From positions 437,077-501,076 of the forward strand of contig NZ_BFBB01000003.1 of NCBI RefSeq assembly GCF_003114855.1: DNA of 64,000 nt, in the 5' to 3' direction. The notes under the pieces were generated by a model. It searched no databases. It saw only the letters and a list, made by a program, of their open reading frames with translations, and was not told where the DNA came from. Every line of letters begins with the position of its first letter. The stretch's first letter is position 1. A program made the translations under genes and the position numbers. Positions 18,446 through 29,946 of this stretch are shown piece after piece. The DNA is from Leptospira ryugenii (lineage in GTDB: Bacteria; Spirochaetota; Leptospiria; Leptospirales; Leptospiraceae).

Positions 18446-19483
18446 TTAATTTTCAAGGGATTTTCGATGACGTTTATTTGTATACATTCGCTCATCAGCG
18501 ATTTGCACAAGTTCCATAATCTGATCCGAATCGTCAGGATAGATAGAAACTCCGTAACTCACTTTAATGGGAAACTGATTCCCTTTATAATCTAACACGA
18601 TCTCTAAGTTATCAGAGATGCTTTGGATTTGCGCCTTAAGCTCATCAGGTGGCAATTCAAAAGGAATGAATAAACCAAACTCATCGCCACCCAAACGTGC
18701 AACCGTTGCAGTTTCTTCGGACACATCTTTCAATCGTTTTGCAAACCCTTGGATGTAATGATCTCCTGCTTGGTGGCCAAATGCATCATTGATTTTTTTT
18801 AAATGGTCAAGATCAAACATCGCGACACCCAGACGAAAAGAAAAATTCTCCGCTTTCGATAATCCCTGCCGCAAAAGATCATAAAAAGAGGAGCGATTCA
18901 AGAGACCCGTTAGACTATCATGGCTTGCTAGTTGTGCGAGAGTATTAATCTGTTGATTGCTCTCATACCTCTCAAATGCATTCTTGATCGCACGCGAAAG
19001 AAAAGGGGTGATCTGATGGATGATTTGCCTGTGCATTTCCGAAAAGGCACCAACTTCAGTGGACAGAACTTTTAATACGCCCACAATTTCCCCCGCAACC
19101 AATAAGGGAGAAACCAACATGGAGCGAAGACCTACCTTACGGCATGCTTCCCGATTGACCCTATGGTCTTCTTCCGAATCGGCACAAATCAGAACATTAT
19201 GATCCTGGATAGAGAGTCCAGAAAAACTATGTTTGATAGGTATTCGCAATCCAATTTGAGACTCGGCAGTTCCCGTTGCAGCCCGATAAACCAGTTCGTC
19301 TCCTTCTATCAATTCGAAAACTGCTCCTGTTGCACCTGTCAATGATTGGCACCCAGCAGTGAGTTTAACCAAAAGTGCATCAACTGCGAGGTTCGAGTCA
19401 GAGAGCTCATATTGGAGTTGGATGATTTGAAGAAGTATCTCAGCAGGGATCTCATTCTGGGAAGTAGCCATCTTGCTTCCCAT
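18446..19483 (-). CDS. GAF-GGDEF diguanylate cyclase
   Basis: 345 residues, cytoplasmic. A GAF domain covers about residues 25-175 (LTAGCQSLTGATGAVFELIE through VGVLKVLSTEVGAFSEMHR), then a GGDEF domain from about 190 (HDSLTGLLNRSSFYDLLRQG, MFDLDHLKKINDAFGHQAGD, VARLGGDEFGLF). The active-site signature is intact, so it should make cyclic di-GMP from GTP. The usual RxxD inhibitory site five residues before GGDEF is not present (EETATVARL), implying no classical product inhibition. An internal ATG at 19471 is a possible alternative start. Follows the chemoreceptor gene, separated by a weak terminator. Confidence 0.92.
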   Translation of the reverse strand: MGSKMATSQNEIPAEILLQIIQLQYELSDSNLAVDALLVKLTAGCQSLTGATGAVFELIEGDELVYRAATGTAESQIGLRIPIKHSFSGLSIQDHNVLICADSEEDHRVNREACRKVGLRSMLVSPLLVAGEIVGVLKVLSTEVGAFSEMHRQIIHQITPFLSRAIKNAFERYESNQQINTLAQLASHDSLTGLLNRSSFYDLLRQGLSKAENFSFRLGVAMFDLDHLKKINDAFGHQAGDHYIQGFAKRLKDVSEETATVARLGGDEFGLFIPFELPPDELKAQIQSISDNLEIVLDYKGNQFPIKVSYGVSIYPDDSDQIMELVQIADERMYTNKRHRKSLEN

Positions 19484-19524
19484 CTTTAATGTTCTAGAAA
19501 AAGGACAACTTTTATTCTTATTCT

Positions 19525-19553
19525 AAAAAATACAAAATAGAGAATTCTATTTT
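19525..19553 (-). terminator. Weak intrinsic terminator after the chemoreceptor gene
   Basis: On the minus strand an AT-rich stem AAAATAGA-ATTC-TCTATTTT begins at the chemoreceptor stop and is followed by GTATTTTTT. The low GC of the stem suggests partial termination, allowing some read-through into the GGDEF gene. Confidence 0.4.
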
Positions 19554-21247
19554 TATTCTACAATGAAATTGGAAATCAATTCTCGCAACTCTTCAGACAT
19601 TTGGTACAGCCTTTCATTGGAAATGGCAAGTTCGCGGGCTCGTTCGCGGTCGGTATCCGCAATCCCTTTCACCTGTTCCATAACAGTTCCTATCTCCTTT
19701 ACAAAGTCATTTTGGATACGGGTACTATCTACAATGAAATTTGAAAGGTTTGTTAGGTGAGTGACCGAAAGAAGAACCTTCTCGCTTCGGTTTTGTTGGA
19801 CTTGGGTGAGATCAGAAATTTCGGAGGCAATCTTAACCGAATCCTCGGCGTTTTGTAAGACCCTAGAAAAGCTACTCACTACCTTTTCAATGTTCTCTTG
19901 CCCTTTTTCCACTCGTACGATGGATTCTTGGATGAGCTCTTCTATTTGTTTGGATGCTTGTTTGGAGCGTGTTGCCAATTTGGAAATTTCTTCGGAAACG
20001 ACAGCAAATCCCTTTCCACTCTCACCAGCTCTGGCAGCTTCTATGGCCGCATTCAATGCCAACATATTTGTCTGACCGGAAATTTCATTGATGACAGTCA
20101 CAATCTGGGTAATCTTTTTTGAACTTTCAAAAATTTCTTTCATACTCTTTACAGCTAGGTCGATATTGGCTTTCCCAAACTCAGCGATCTCTAACATCTG
20201 CTTTGCGTCTTCATCTACGATCGTAGATTTTTTATTGATATCAGAGATATTCAAAGCTAATGAACTCATTTCCTCAATCGCATGGTTTGTTTCGGTCGAT
20301 TGATCGATGGCTGATTGTGAGACTTGTTCGACAGCGTCAAAGAGTTCATGAATGGATTTACTGACATTCATTAGATACTCATTTTGTCTATCGGCACCAT
20401 TCGATAATTCTTGGGAAGTATGAGTCAACTCTTCTGATGTGTTCCTAACCTTCAGAGCTGATTCACGAATCGAAAGGATAAGCTTTCGTAGATTAGAGGC
20501 TGCTGTCTCAAATGTTTGGGCCAATCTACCGAAATCTTCTTTGGTTTCTATCGGTGACACTACCGTCAGATCTCCTTCAGCAAAGGAGGTAGCCATTCTT
20601 TTGACTGAGCGAACAGGCTGTATCACAGATCGACTGATCAAATAGGAGAGCACCATAGCCACCAAAAAACTCAATCCAAATCCTATCAGTAAACTTGATT
20701 TGATTTTTTGGTTTCTCTTTTGTAATCCTTCTTGGTGGTTAATGATAATAGATTGGATCAGTCCATCAAAGGTTTGGATATTTTTAATGAGCTTTTCTGT
20801 GGCCTTACGAATGGCATCTGGTTCTTTTTTTGCATTCGAGGCAAAACTGAGAATTGTTTCAAAATTATCTTGGATCTCTCGGTTTAGCTTTAATGCTTTT
20901 CCACCCAATTCTGATTGCGAATCAATATTTTCTGCAGTGAATAGAAATAAATAATTTTCGATTTCAACTAAGTTTTGTTGAACAGAAGAAACTAACTGTT
21001 TAACAGTGATTTGTTCCTCCGAAAAATCTTTGATGGCTTGCAACTCAAGCAAATGGTAATTGATCTGAATGGATTTCCCCATTGTATTGCGATAGATTGT
21101 GCGAGTCTCTGTGATGTCTTGGTTGATCTGGTAAAGGCCAAAGATAGAAGAGATGACAACGATAAAAACCAAACTAAGGTTAATCAATGTAGAAAGATAG
21201 AGTTTCCATTGGATACTAAGATTGGAAAGGAAACGATACAAAAACAT
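19553..21247 (-). CDS. Methyl-accepting chemotaxis protein
   Basis: 564 residues. TM1 lies at about 15-38 and TM2 at about 185-206, flanking a roughly 145-residue helical periplasmic sensor (4HB_MCP-like, [20 protein letters not shown]). A HAMP domain ([19 protein letters not shown]) and a long coiled-coil signalling domain follow, with the hairpin tip [20 protein letters not shown] and [15 protein letters not shown]. It feeds CheA/CheW and flagellar switching at the cell pole. No CheR-binding C-terminal pentapeptide is visible. The ligand is unknown. Confidence 0.93.
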   Translation of the reverse strand: MFLYRFLSNLSIQWKLYLSTLINLSLVFIVVISSIFGLYQINQDITETRTIYRNTMGKSIQINYHLLELQAIKDFSEEQITVKQLVSSVQQNLVEIENYLFLFTAENIDSQSELGGKALKLNREIQDNFETILSFASNAKKEPDAIRKATEKLIKNIQTFDGLIQSIIINHQEGLQKRNQKIKSSLLIGFGLSFLVAMVLSYLISRSVIQPVRSVKRMATSFAEGDLTVVSPIETKEDFGRLAQTFETAASNLRKLILSIRESALKVRNTSEELTHTSQELSNGADRQNEYLMNVSKSIHELFDAVEQVSQSAIDQSTETNHAIEEMSSLALNISDINKKSTIVDEDAKQMLEIAEFGKANIDLAVKSMKEIFESSKKITQIVTVINEISGQTNMLALNAAIEAARAGESGKGFAVVSEEISKLATRSKQASKQIEELIQESIVRVEKGQENIEKVVSSFSRVLQNAEDSVKIASEISDLTQVQQNRSEKVLLSVTHLTNLSNFIVDSTRIQNDFVKEIGTVMEQVKGIADTDRERARELAISNERLYQMSEELRELISNFIVE

Positions 21248-21341
21248 AAAAGACCAGTCCTTTTATCCAAGCTAGCATTTAGTAATAGAATTGCAAAGGA
21301 TTTGTGAAATTGACTCGTTGTTCAATATTGTCTGATCGTTG

Positions 21342-21365
21342 TTTAGTATTCAAAAAAATACTAAA
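21342..21365. repeat. 9-bp inverted repeat between carbonic anhydrase and chemoreceptor genes
   Basis: TTTAGTATT-CAAAAA-AATACTAAA, perfect arms, in the 181-base spacer upstream of the chemoreceptor start (about 95 bases away) and downstream of the carbonic anhydrase stop. It has no T run on the minus strand, so an operator or mRNA-end structure is as likely as a terminator. The rest of the spacer holds nothing else I can support. Confidence 0.35.
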
Positions 21366-21428
21366 GCTTTGGAATTTTTGGAACCAAGCCTACAAAGAAA
21401 AGGATTGGCTCCTAAGTCCAAAAAAAGG

Positions 21429-21965
21429 TCAGCCGCTTTTCCACTCCGCTAGAATTCCTTCTTTACGGTAGTTTTCTTTGTATTTCACATAGTTTTCCGA
21501 AGTTCTTGTGATGATCTCTCTTTCTTTATCTGAGATATCCCTTACAATCTTGGCGGGACTTCCCATAAGGAGCACTCCTGGCGGAATTTTCTTTCCAGGT
21601 GGGACGAGCGCTCCTGCTCCGACAAAGGACCATTCCCCAAGCTCCACATCATCCATGACGGTCGCTCCCATTCCCACAAAGGAATGGTCTTTTAAGGTGC
21701 AGGCATGGATCACCGCACTATGGCCAATCGAAACATAATCCCCGATGAGGACAGGGTAGAGATTTCGTGATACATGTACTAAAGTATGGTCTTGGATATT
21801 CACGTGTTTGCCAATGCGGATATAATTTACATCCCCCCTTAGCACACATTGGAACCAGATCGATGACTCTTCCCCAATGCTTACGTCGCCTAGGATGTCA
21901 GCACTGGGAGCAATCCAAGCCGAGTCTGCAATGAGGGGTGTCTTCCCCTGAAATGGATAGATCAT
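21429..21965 (-). CDS. Gamma-class carbonic anhydrase-like hexapeptide protein
   Basis: 178 residues of left-handed beta-helix hexapeptide repeats ([57 protein letters not shown]). The His residues of [10 protein letters not shown] and [10 protein letters not shown] occupy the metal-binding positions of the Cam/YrdA/CaiE family. It ends with [14 protein letters not shown] and a C-terminal helix. It may hydrate CO2; many YrdA-type members have no proven activity. Divergent from sucB. Confidence 0.85.
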   Translation of the reverse strand: MIYPFQGKTPLIADSAWIAPSADILGDVSIGEESSIWFQCVLRGDVNYIRIGKHVNIQDHTLVHVSRNLYPVLIGDYVSIGHSAVIHACTLKDHSFVGMGATVMDDVELGEWSFVGAGALVPPGKKIPPGVLLMGSPAKIVRDISDKEREIITRTSENYVKYKENYRKEGILAEWKSG

Positions 21966-22011
21966 AGGTAGATTTTGATTTCAGAAAGCCAAACACAACT
22001 CTTTTGTGATT

Positions 22012-22041
22012 TTGACTTGCCATTTTTACTTAGTCTAAGCT
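22012..22041 (+). promoter_or_regulatory. Candidate sigma-70 promoter for sucB-lpd-sucA
   Basis: TTGACT, an 18-base spacer, then TAAGCT, ending 77 bases before the sucB ATG. The -35 is near consensus and the -10 is moderate. The leader after it contains a possible 22-codon reading frame (22060-22128). Confidence 0.45.
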
Positions 22042-22059
22042 ATCGTAGAAACAGATTCC

Positions 22060-22128
22060 ATGGAATCCCAATCGTATTATCCTCCATTTCTTCAAAATCC
22101 AGAATTTAGGAAAGCTACATGGCAATAG
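22060..22128 (+). other. Possible 22-codon leader ORF overlapping the sucB start
   Basis: ATG at 22060 opens [20 protein letters not shown]... and stops at 22128, ten bases inside sucB in another frame. There is only a weak ribosome site before it, so translation is unproven. If translated, it could couple to or modulate sucB initiation. Confidence 0.25.
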
Positions 22129-23348
22129 AAATCAAAGTCCCTGAGATGGGCGAATCCGTAACCGAGGCAACAATCAGTGCCTGGACCAAAAAAGAAGGCG
22201 AAGCAGTTAACGCAGATGAAGTGCTTGCTATTTTAGAAACAGACAAGGTTTCTTTGGAAATCCCCTCCCCCGTTTCTGGAGTATTAAAATCAATTAGCAA
22301 AAAAGTTGGCGATGTTGTCAAAGTAAGAGACATCATTGGAGCAGTTGAGGAAGGCGCTGGTGCGGTCGCTGCCCCAAGCCCCACGAAAGCCTCTAGCCCA
22401 GAAACTGTGGCACCTAGCGCAAGTGAGAAGGTAAATGAGGAGTTGCCTCCTGCTGCAAGGAAGTTAATCGAAGAAAACCATCTCAACCCAGCTCAAATCA
22501 AAAGCACAGGTCGCAATGGTCAGATTACAAAAGAAGATGTCCTAGCACATATTGCAAGTGCCGGGAAAGGCTCCACTCCACAAGTAGCGGCCGTTAGCCC
22601 TAGTCCTGAAATTGCAAAACAGATCCCACAAGGTAGCCGCGCTCAAGGCCCTCGTGAAAACGTAGTGCCGATGACCAAGCTACGACAAACAATCGCTAAT
22701 CGCCTTGTGCAAGGACAGGCCACAGCCGCCATCCTCACTACTTTCAATGAGGTGGATATGAGTGCTATCATGGACTTACGAAGCAAGTATAAAGATAAGT
22801 TCAAAGAAACACATGGGATTGGCCTCGGCTTTATGTCTTTGTTTACCAAAGCAGCTGTAGCTGCACTCAAATCGTTCCCTGCAATCAATGCCGAGATCAG
22901 AGGCACAGATATCGTATACAAAAATTTCTATGACATCGGAGTCGCCGTGGGTGGGCCAAAAGGTTTGGTCGTTCCTGTTGTACGAGATGCAGATCTTTTA
23001 AGTTTCGCTCAAATCGAAGCAGAAATTGCCCGTTTGGCAGGTAAGGTAAAAGATGGCAAGGTTGCCTTAGAAGATATGGAAGGCGGAACCTTTTCCATCA
23101 CAAATGGCGGTATCTATGGTTCCATGATGTCCACACCTATCCTCAATCCACCACAATCAGCTATCTTAGGTATGCACAACATTGTAAAACGGGCAGTCGT
23201 AGTGAACGACCAGATTGTCATTCGTCCTATGATGTATTTGGCACTTTCTTATGACCATAGAATCGTAGATGGCAAAGAAGCAGTTCAATTCCTTGTGAAA
23301 ATCAAAGAATCAGTAGAAGATCCAACTCGTCTACTGTTTGAGGTATAA
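22119..23348 (+). CDS. sucB: Dihydrolipoyllysine succinyltransferase, E2 of 2-oxoglutarate dehydrogenase
   Basis: 409 residues with the full E2o layout: one lipoyl domain (about 1-77, lipoylated Lys in [12 protein letters not shown]), an Ala/Pro linker, a peripheral subunit-binding domain ([20 protein letters not shown], about 110-145), a second linker, and the catalytic core. The active-site motif is [13 protein letters not shown] near residue 380. It transfers succinyl from lipoate to CoA in the TCA cycle. Start supported by AGGAAAG. First gene of sucB-lpd-sucA; the lpd ATG follows one base after its stop. Confidence 0.96.
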   Translation: MAIEIKVPEMGESVTEATISAWTKKEGEAVNADEVLAILETDKVSLEIPSPVSGVLKSISKKVGDVVKVRDIIGAVEEGAGAVAAPSPTKASSPETVAPSASEKVNEELPPAARKLIEENHLNPAQIKSTGRNGQITKEDVLAHIASAGKGSTPQVAAVSPSPEIAKQIPQGSRAQGPRENVVPMTKLRQTIANRLVQGQATAAILTTFNEVDMSAIMDLRSKYKDKFKETHGIGLGFMSLFTKAAVAALKSFPAINAEIRGTDIVYKNFYDIGVAVGGPKGLVVPVVRDADLLSFAQIEAEIARLAGKVKDGKVALEDMEGGTFSITNGGIYGSMMSTPILNPPQSAILGMHNIVKRAVVVNDQIVIRPMMYLALSYDHRIVDGKEAVQFLVKIKESVEDPTRLLFEV

Positions 23349-23349
23349 C

Positions 23350-24756
23350 ATGGAGCAATACGATATCATTGTCATTGGAGCTGGTCCTGGTGGGTATGTG
23401 GCGGCAGTTCGGGCAGCCCAATTAGGCAAAAAAGTTGCCATTATCGAAAAAAGAAAAACTCTGGGTGGGACTTGTTTGAATGTTGGATGTATCCCTTCCA
23501 AAGCCTTACTTGACTCCTCAGAAGAATACCACAAAGCAAAACATAAATTAGGCGACCATGGTATTTCTATCAGCAACGTAAAAATCGACATCAAAAAGAT
23601 GATGGAAAGAAAGGACAAAGTTGTTTCTGAAGTTACCTCTGGCGTCGATTATCTGATGAAAAAAAATAAAATCACCCGTTACCTGGGTCTTGGTTCATTT
23701 GTTTCCAAAACAGAAGTTCAGATCAAAGGAGAGGACGGCAAAGTAGAAACCATTGCTGGAAAAGACATCATCATAGCCACAGGTTCTACACCCATAGAGA
23801 TCCCTACTTTTCCTATCGATGGAAAGACTCTCATTACATCTGACCATGCGATTGCATTGGAAGAAGTTCCAGAGCACCTTATCATCGTAGGAGCAGGAGT
23901 GATCGGACTAGAACTCGGTTCCGTTTGGTCTCGTTTGGGTGCCAAAGTAAGCATTGTGGAATTGATGCCACGCCTATTTGGAACTTCTGACCAGGCAACA
24001 GCTGGCCTTGCCCAAAGGATTTTGGAAAAACAAGGACTCAATTTTCTCTTTGAAACAAAGGTGCTTGGAACCAAAGCAAAAGGCAAAAAGGTAGAGGTCG
24101 AAATCGAGGATAAATCAGGAAAAAAATCCACCTTAGAAGGGGATAAAGTCCTAGTGTCCATAGGCAGAAGGCCTAATACTGATGGCTTGGGAGCCAAAGA
24201 GATCGGGATCGAATTCACCGACCGTGGTCGCATCAAAGTCAAACCCAACCACTTCCAGACCAATATTCCCAATATCTATGCAATCGGTGATGTGATTGAT
24301 GGCCCTATGCTTGCACATAAAGCAGAGGATGAAGGCATCGCACTTGCAGAACTCTTAGCTGGAAAGGCAGGTCATGTCAACTACCGTGCCATACCTTGGG
24401 TAGTGTATACTTGGCCTGAAGTTGCTTGGGTTGGTTACGGAGAAGAAGAGCTCAAAAACCAAGGCATCGAATACAAAGTTGGGAAGTATATGTTTAAACC
24501 AAATGCTCGAGCAAAAGCAATGAACGAAGCAGATGGCCAAGTAAAGGTCCTAGCTGATAAAAAAACAGATAAACTCCTAGGAGTGCATATTGTTGGTCCT
24601 AGAGCTTCTGATTTGATTGCCGAAGTGGCAATCGCATTTGAGTTTGGGGCAAGCGCAGAGGACATAGCCCGTTCTACGCATGCGCACCCAACTTTATCTG
24701 AAGCGATACGAGAAGCCGCAATGGATGCAGACGCAAAATGGTCCATCCATTCTTAA
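23350..24756 (+). CDS. lpd: Dihydrolipoamide dehydrogenase (E3)
   Basis: 468 residues. FAD site [16 protein letters not shown], redox disulfide [19 protein letters not shown] site [15 protein letters not shown], second FAD motif [20 protein letters not shown], and the C-terminal catalytic His/Glu in [14 protein letters not shown]. It reoxidises dihydrolipoyl groups of E2. The ATG at 23350 is preferred over an in-frame ATG at 23338 because GAGG is correctly placed before it and it avoids overlap with sucB. Located between E2 and E1, so probably dedicated to this complex. Confidence 0.96.
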   Translation: MEQYDIIVIGAGPGGYVAAVRAAQLGKKVAIIEKRKTLGGTCLNVGCIPSKALLDSSEEYHKAKHKLGDHGISISNVKIDIKKMMERKDKVVSEVTSGVDYLMKKNKITRYLGLGSFVSKTEVQIKGEDGKVETIAGKDIIIATGSTPIEIPTFPIDGKTLITSDHAIALEEVPEHLIIVGAGVIGLELGSVWSRLGAKVSIVELMPRLFGTSDQATAGLAQRILEKQGLNFLFETKVLGTKAKGKKVEVEIEDKSGKKSTLEGDKVLVSIGRRPNTDGLGAKEIGIEFTDRGRIKVKPNHFQTNIPNIYAIGDVIDGPMLAHKAEDEGIALAELLAGKAGHVNYRAIPWVVYTWPEVAWVGYGEEELKNQGIEYKVGKYMFKPNARAKAMNEADGQVKVLADKKTDKLLGVHIVGPRASDLIAEVAIAFEFGASAEDIARSTHAHPTLSEAIREAAMDADAKWSIHS

Positions 24757-24791
24757 TGTAATTTGAACAAGATACGGAGTAGAGATACAAA

Positions 24792-27557
24792 ATGAACGTT
24801 GAACAGATGATGAGTTTATATGGTGACAATGTTACCGTCCTAGAAGAGATATATTCCCAATACAAATCAGATCCAAATTTAGTATCGAGTGATTGGGTTT
24901 TATTCTTTCAGGAGTTAGAAAGAAGCAATGTAGGCACAAATGGACATAGCAACGGTTATAATGGCAATGGCTATGTAAATTACTCCTCTTCAGAACATCG
25001 AAAAGATTCATCACTTAGTGATTTTGGTATCATCAACCTACTCAATGCGTATAGAAGGCAAGGCCACCTAGCGGCGAACCTGGACCCACTTGGCATCAAC
25101 CAGCCAAATCGAGAGTTCATTGACCTCAAAGTCAAAGCACTCAAGAGCAGTGACCTAGATACAGAAGTGGATTCTGGAGTTGCTAACCTAGGAAAGGCAA
25201 AGCTAAAAGATGTCATCAATTGGTTTGAGAAAACCTATTGTGGTTCTATTGGTTCAGAACATTACTACCTTGTTAACGATGAGGAACGTGAATGGCTCCA
25301 AAACCGAATGGAACCTCTTGCCAACAATGAACCCATTGCTAAAAAGACCGCTTTACGTTTGTTCGAGAAACTTTACCAAGCGGATACTTTTGAAAATTTC
25401 TTAGCAAAGAAGTTCGTTGGTAAGAAGCGTTTCTCACTCGAAGGTGGAGAAACCATGATTCCCATGCTCGATACTTTAGTAGAAGAAGCTGGGATGCACA
25501 AAATGGATGCTCTTGTCATTGGTATGGCACACAGAGGAAGATTGAACGTCCTTGTAAACATTATCCGAAAACCTGCAGGCCTTATCTTTGCTGAGTTCGA
25601 AGAAAAGTTAAACCCTGGGCAGTTGGGTTATGCAGACGTAAAGTACCACCTAGGTTATTCCAACCACGTAATGACCCATTCTGGCAAAGAAGTAAAACTC
25701 TCCCTTGCCTTTAACCCTTCTCACTTGGAAGCTGTGGATCCTGTCATTGCCGGTTCCGTACGTGCTCGCCAAGAAATGGCAAAGGATTTGGATCGCTCCA
25801 AGTTTATGCCAGTTGCGATCCATGGAGATGCAGCCTTCGCAGGGCAAGGTGTTGTTGCGGAAACTCTGAACATGATGAGTCTCGATGGCTATGCTGTTGG
25901 TGGAACCTTTCACATCGTAATCAATAACCAAATCGGATTCACTACCCTTCCCAATGAATCTCGTTCCACTTTATATGCGACAGACCTCGCAAAAGGATAC
26001 CAAATCCCAATTTTCCATGTGAATGGAGATGATCCAGAGGCGGCATATCGAGTCACAAAACTCGCATTAGAATACCGCCAAAAATTCAAAAAAGATGTGA
26101 TCATAGATTTGATCTGTTACAGAAGACTTGGGCATAATGAGATGGACGAGCCGACATTTACCCAACCTCAAATGTATGACATCATAAAAAAACACCCAAA
26201 AACCATTAGCATTTATGAAAATGCTCTTTTAAACCGAGGTGATATCACAAAAGAGGAAATTGAATTCATCAAACAAGGTATAAATGAAGGTCTTGAACGT
26301 AGTTTCCAACAAGCGAAAGAAAAAGACACTAGAATTACTGTAGATACTTTGGGTGGAGTATGGTCACGCTACTCAAAAGAACCTCTCGATTCTGATGTTC
26401 ATACAGAACTACTCCAACAACAATTAGGTGGGATAGTAAAAGCTATCACCAAATTCCCAGAGGGATTTACTCCCAACCCAAAACATGCAAAGGTTCTAGA
26501 AGACCGCATCAAAATGGGAAATGGGGAGATGCCCATTGATTGGGGATTTGCGGAAGCACTTTCCTTCGGTTCCATTTTGGAAAATGGATTCCCGATCCGA
26601 CTAGCAGGACAGGATGCGCAAAGGGGAACATTTTCCCATCGCCATGCTACATTAGCAGACATCAAAACCGGCAGAAAAGTAACCCTACTCAACCATATCA
26701 GCGACAAACAAGCCAAGATAGAAATAGTAAACTCATCTCTCTCCGAGTATTCTTGTTTAGGATTTGAATACGGTTTTTCATTGGCCGATCCAAACTCCTT
26801 GGTTATGTGGGAAGCGCAGTTCGGTGATTTTGCAAACAATGCACAAGTGATCTTTGACCAATTCATTTCCTCCTCTGAAATCAAATGGCAAAGGATGAGT
26901 GGACTTGTCTGCTTACTTCCACATGGGTATGAGGGTCAGGGACCTGAGCATTCCTCGGCACGTTTGGAGCGTTTTCTGCAGCTTTGTGCTCTAGACAACA
27001 TCCAAGTGGCAAACCTTACCACTCCAGCCCAGTACTTTCATATATTGAGACGCCAAATCTTACAAAGCTTCAGAAAGCCACTTGTCATCATGACTCCGAA
27101 GTCATTGCTTAGATTGAAGGAAGCTGGTTCCACTTTGGAAGAAATCACAACAGGCGCTTTTAAGAAAGTCCTCCCAGATCCAATCGCAAAGCCAGAAAAA
27201 GTGGAACAACTTTTGTTCTGCTCCGGTAAAGTATACTATGATCTGCGAAAGGCAATAGATGCGGGCAAAATTGAAAACATAGCAGTGATTAGATTAGAGC
27301 AACTCTATCCGTTCCCAGATAAACAACTTAAACAGTTGATCACAACATACAACAAAACAAAAAAGTTTGTTTGGGTACAAGAAGAGCCAAAAAACCAAGG
27401 CGCATGGTTCTTTATCCGAGACCGAATCGAAGGCCTTATCCCAGAAAACAAACGACTTCACTATGCAGGACGTCCTGAGTTCCCAAGCCCTGCTTGCGGA
27501 CATGTGGTCACACATTTAAAAGAACAGGAAGAGCTTGTAAAGGATGCTTTAGCTTAA
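24792..27557 (+). CDS. sucA: 2-Oxoglutarate dehydrogenase E1 (thiamine diphosphate-dependent)
   Basis: 921 residues, normal for E1o. An N-terminal helix for E2 binding ([20 protein letters not shown]) leads into a Gly/Asn-rich linker ([13 protein letters not shown]). TPP-domain signatures [28 protein letters not shown] and NNQIGFTT follow, then the transketolase-like half ([34 protein letters not shown]). It decarboxylates 2-oxoglutarate and succinylates lipoyl-E2. Last gene of the cluster, 35 bases after lpd, followed at once by a strong terminator. Confidence 0.97.
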   Translation: MNVEQMMSLYGDNVTVLEEIYSQYKSDPNLVSSDWVLFFQELERSNVGTNGHSNGYNGNGYVNYSSSEHRKDSSLSDFGIINLLNAYRRQGHLAANLDPLGINQPNREFIDLKVKALKSSDLDTEVDSGVANLGKAKLKDVINWFEKTYCGSIGSEHYYLVNDEEREWLQNRMEPLANNEPIAKKTALRLFEKLYQADTFENFLAKKFVGKKRFSLEGGETMIPMLDTLVEEAGMHKMDALVIGMAHRGRLNVLVNIIRKPAGLIFAEFEEKLNPGQLGYADVKYHLGYSNHVMTHSGKEVKLSLAFNPSHLEAVDPVIAGSVRARQEMAKDLDRSKFMPVAIHGDAAFAGQGVVAETLNMMSLDGYAVGGTFHIVINNQIGFTTLPNESRSTLYATDLAKGYQIPIFHVNGDDPEAAYRVTKLALEYRQKFKKDVIIDLICYRRLGHNEMDEPTFTQPQMYDIIKKHPKTISIYENALLNRGDITKEEIEFIKQGINEGLERSFQQAKEKDTRITVDTLGGVWSRYSKEPLDSDVHTELLQQQLGGIVKAITKFPEGFTPNPKHAKVLEDRIKMGNGEMPIDWGFAEALSFGSILENGFPIRLAGQDAQRGTFSHRHATLADIKTGRKVTLLNHISDKQAKIEIVNSSLSEYSCLGFEYGFSLADPNSLVMWEAQFGDFANNAQVIFDQFISSSEIKWQRMSGLVCLLPHGYEGQGPEHSSARLERFLQLCALDNIQVANLTTPAQYFHILRRQILQSFRKPLVIMTPKSLLRLKEAGSTLEEITTGAFKKVLPDPIAKPEKVEQLLFCSGKVYYDLRKAIDAGKIENIAVIRLEQLYPFPDKQLKQLITTYNKTKKFVWVQEEPKNQGAWFFIRDRIEGLIPENKRLHYAGRPEFPSPACGHVVTHLKEQEELVKDALA

Positions 27558-27577
27558 AGGAAAGCCAAGGTGGAATG

Positions 27578-27609
27578 AAAAAGGGATGAGCAATCATCCC
27601 TTTTTTTTT
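27578..27609 (+). terminator. Intrinsic terminator of sucB-lpd-sucA
   Basis: Twelve-base stem AAAAAGGGATGA / TCATCCCTTTTT closed by a GCAA tetraloop and running into a T tract, 20 bases after the sucA stop. The 5' A run could also support termination of minus-strand transcripts from the opposite gene. Confidence 0.9.
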
Positions 27610-27648
27610 GCTAAACGAGTTTTGGTCGATACCGAAAGCTTAACTAGA

Positions 27649-28413
27649 TTAAAAGGCTGTCTCAATTGGTGCTGAAAAGATGCCTTTTTCGAGAAGGATA
27701 TCGTAGCTATAGATCTCCGTGCTTGGCTTCTTTGTCTTCTCTTTGGAACTCCCCTTTATCTCCGTTTCAAGGCTCGGGTTTCTTTGGACGATAAGTACCA
27801 ATTGATTTTTCTGGGTATTAAAAATCAATTTTCGGAAATGGTAGCCTTCCGGTAATACATCCGTTACAAGTTCTTTGTCAGGATCAAATAGAAATACGGT
27901 TTTATAATCTTTGTGATTCAAAACAGAATCTTTATTCGAATCTTTTGTGGCAGCTATTACGATCAATCTTCTTTCTATGGAAAGTACGTCTTCTTTGGGT
28001 TCATCAATGGCATTTTGCGTAGTCTTTTTCGTAAACTCTCCAGGGAAAAAATCCCAAACATAGATGTCTCGTTTAAAAAACTTTTTAACAGAACCAGTTT
28101 TCAAGTTTACCGAAAATAAATTCCGCGCATGAGAAAGAATGCCATCGGGACCTATGCCACCGTTCTCTTTAACTAGCCCGACAGGGTAGACCAGAAATTG
28201 TTTCCAATATACTTTGGCGTTGCCATCCTCCAAATCAATCGAACTTTCTTCTGGCTCCAGGATAGATTCTTTTTCTTTTTCTGTGTCTACAGGTTGTTCT
28301 ACATTGACTTCATAACCAGAGTCATACAACCGCCAACTTTTCGTTAGGCTGAAGGTAAGAACAGCGATGACAAGAAGTAAAAATAGGAATACTCCAACTC
28401 TAAACTTTTCCAT
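27649..28413 (-). CDS. Single-pass exported protein, function unknown
   Basis: 254 residues. N-terminal membrane anchor ([20 protein letters not shown], about 6-25), then an acidic linker with many Glu, then a beta-rich domain ([60 protein letters not shown]) resembling part of a beta-propeller. Its start lies 14 bases inside the end of the aminotransferase gene. Likely periplasmic; no known family recognised. Confidence 0.6.
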   Translation of the reverse strand: MEKFRVGVFLFLLLVIAVLTFSLTKSWRLYDSGYEVNVEQPVDTEKEKESILEPEESSIDLEDGNAKVYWKQFLVYPVGLVKENGGIGPDGILSHARNLFSVNLKTGSVKKFFKRDIYVWDFFPGEFTKKTTQNAIDEPKEDVLSIERRLIVIAATKDSNKDSVLNHKDYKTVFLFDPDKELVTDVLPEGYHFRKLIFNTQKNQLVLIVQRNPSLETEIKGSSKEKTKKPSTEIYSYDILLEKGIFSAPIETAF

Positions 28414-29515
28414 TGCGAATAACGTCTAGGACTTCCTCCAACTCAGAATCCTTCATATAAGCGAACAAGGGAAAGTTTAACACAGAAGAAGCGATCCGTC
28501 TAGCATTTTGGTCTTTTCCAAATCGTTCGATGAGGTGAGGTTTTGCACCTGGTTGGTCGGACATGGCACCTGGGTAGATGTTTCCAAAACCGATACCCTT
28601 TTCTTTCAACACTGCTTCAATCTTTGGCCTTCTATCTGGATCCACAATGGTTACATTGCAATAGCCGTTTTCATCATAACCTTCCGGTGGGTGGATGACT
28701 TGGATGTTTAGTTTGGGCAATTCTTTGTAATAAAACTGGGCGGATTTTTTCCGCGACTCTATTCTCGACTTTAAATGCTGTAGAGAAAGCCTTACAAACG
28801 CAGCCTGTAAAGAGTCCATCCTAGAATTCCAACCTACATAGCCATGTTCATAATGGGAAGTACGACCGTGGTTGGCCAACTTTCTTGTGATAGAGGCAAG
28901 TTCCTCGTCATTTGTGAATACGGCACCACCATCCCCTGCCGCACCCAATACTTTTGCGGGATAAAAGCTGGTGGTAGCAATCAATGCATCTTTATAGAGA
29001 GAGTGGCCTTTCCATTGGACACCGAAACACTGTGCACCATCCTCTACCAAAGGAACATTTTTATCTTTGCACAACTTCCGGAAGGATTCGATTTGCCCAG
29101 TCCCCCATCCGTAAAGGTGAACAATGATGGCCGCTTTTGGTTTCACTTTATCTATGGCTTCTGCAAATACTTGGAAGTCCATTTGTAGGTCCGAAGGATT
29201 GGTATCGACTGTATAGGGATCTGCGCCTACGTTTACAACTGATTCGAAGGTTGCCCAAAAAGTAGAATCAGGGACCAAGACTTTATCTCCCCGACCGACA
29301 CCAACTGCTCGTAAGGCGAGTTGGAGTGCATCGGTTCCATTGGCACAAGCAATCGTATACTTTTGTTCCGTCCATTTCGACAGTTCTGTCTCTAAGTCAT
29401 TAACTTCAGAACCTCCAATGAATTGGGCATTCTCTGATAGTGATTTCACTTTCGCATTCCAATTATCTAAAAAGCCTGATTCAAATCTTTTGATGTCTAT
29501 GAAGGGGACAGCCAT
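28400..29515 (-). CDS. DegT/DnrJ/EryC1/StrS-family PLP aminotransferase
   Basis: 371 residues of the sugar-nucleotide aminotransferase (fold-type I) family. Landmarks: N-terminal [17 protein letters not shown], the [20 protein letters not shown] phosphate-binding section, [15 protein letters not shown] with the PLP Asp, [20 protein letters not shown] with the Schiff-base Lys, and [20 protein letters not shown]. These enzymes aminate keto-sugar nucleotides for LPS or other glycans. The sugar cannot be told from the sequence. Same strand and close to pdxA, which makes its cofactor PLP. Confidence 0.88.
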   Translation of the reverse strand: MAVPFIDIKRFESGFLDNWNAKVKSLSENAQFIGGSEVNDLETELSKWTEQKYTIACANGTDALQLALRAVGVGRGDKVLVPDSTFWATFESVVNVGADPYTVDTNPSDLQMDFQVFAEAIDKVKPKAAIIVHLYGWGTGQIESFRKLCKDKNVPLVEDGAQCFGVQWKGHSLYKDALIATTSFYPAKVLGAAGDGGAVFTNDEELASITRKLANHGRTSHYEHGYVGWNSRMDSLQAAFVRLSLQHLKSRIESRKKSAQFYYKELPKLNIQVIHPPEGYDENGYCNVTIVDPDRRPKIEAVLKEKGIGFGNIYPGAMSDQPGAKPHLIERFGKDQNARRIASSVLNFPLFAYMKDSELEEVLDVIRNGKV

Positions 29516-29526
29516 AGTTTTTCCTT

Positions 29527-29946
29527 TTATTTTTTAATGATAGTTTCTAATAATTGGTTCCATTCTTTGGAATAGTACGACCAAAGAAAGAACAAAACCC
29601 AGTAAACGACAGTTCCATAGGCAAGAATGGGGATCAATGTCTGGCTGAGTTGGTTGGATGCTGAATAATAAATACGAACCAAAACTAGTGGCCAGAGAAA
29701 AAATAAAAAAACATATGTAGCATTGCCCATGGCGAATAGCCAAGTCAATACTTCTTCTTTAGGGTTTGCCTTCCACCGGTCTATCCCTGAGCGAAATTCA
29801 GGAAAGAATTGAACCAAATAAAAACAAAACACCAAAAAGAAAAAAAATTTCCAATGTGGCTCTAAGTCTCGCCTAAAGAATGTTAATAGCAATCCAACAA
29901 ACCAAATAAATAATGTTGGAAAGGCGAGAATGTCTAATAAATTCAT
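29527..29946 (-). CDS. Small polytopic membrane protein, function unknown
   Basis: About 139 residues from the ATG at 29946, with four likely transmembrane helices: [58 protein letters not shown], and [19 protein letters not shown]. The start is chosen because it overlaps the pdxA stop by four bases (ATGA), the style of this gene run. No conserved catalytic motif visible. Confidence 0.62.
   Translation of the reverse strand: MNLLDILAFPTLFIWFVGLLLTFFRRDLEPHWKFFFFLVFCFYLVQFFPEFRSGIDRWKANPKEEVLTWLFAMGNATYVFLFFLWPLVLVRIYYSASNQLSQTLIPILAYGTVVYWVLFFLWSYYSKEWNQLLETIIKK

Noticed and set aside
23718..24272. Long minus-strand reading frame inside lpd
   Set aside because: Fully antisense to a conserved enzyme, no ribosome site, no family resemblance.
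26399..26884. 161-codon minus-strand reading frame inside sucA
   Set aside because: Antisense shadow of a highly conserved region of E1.
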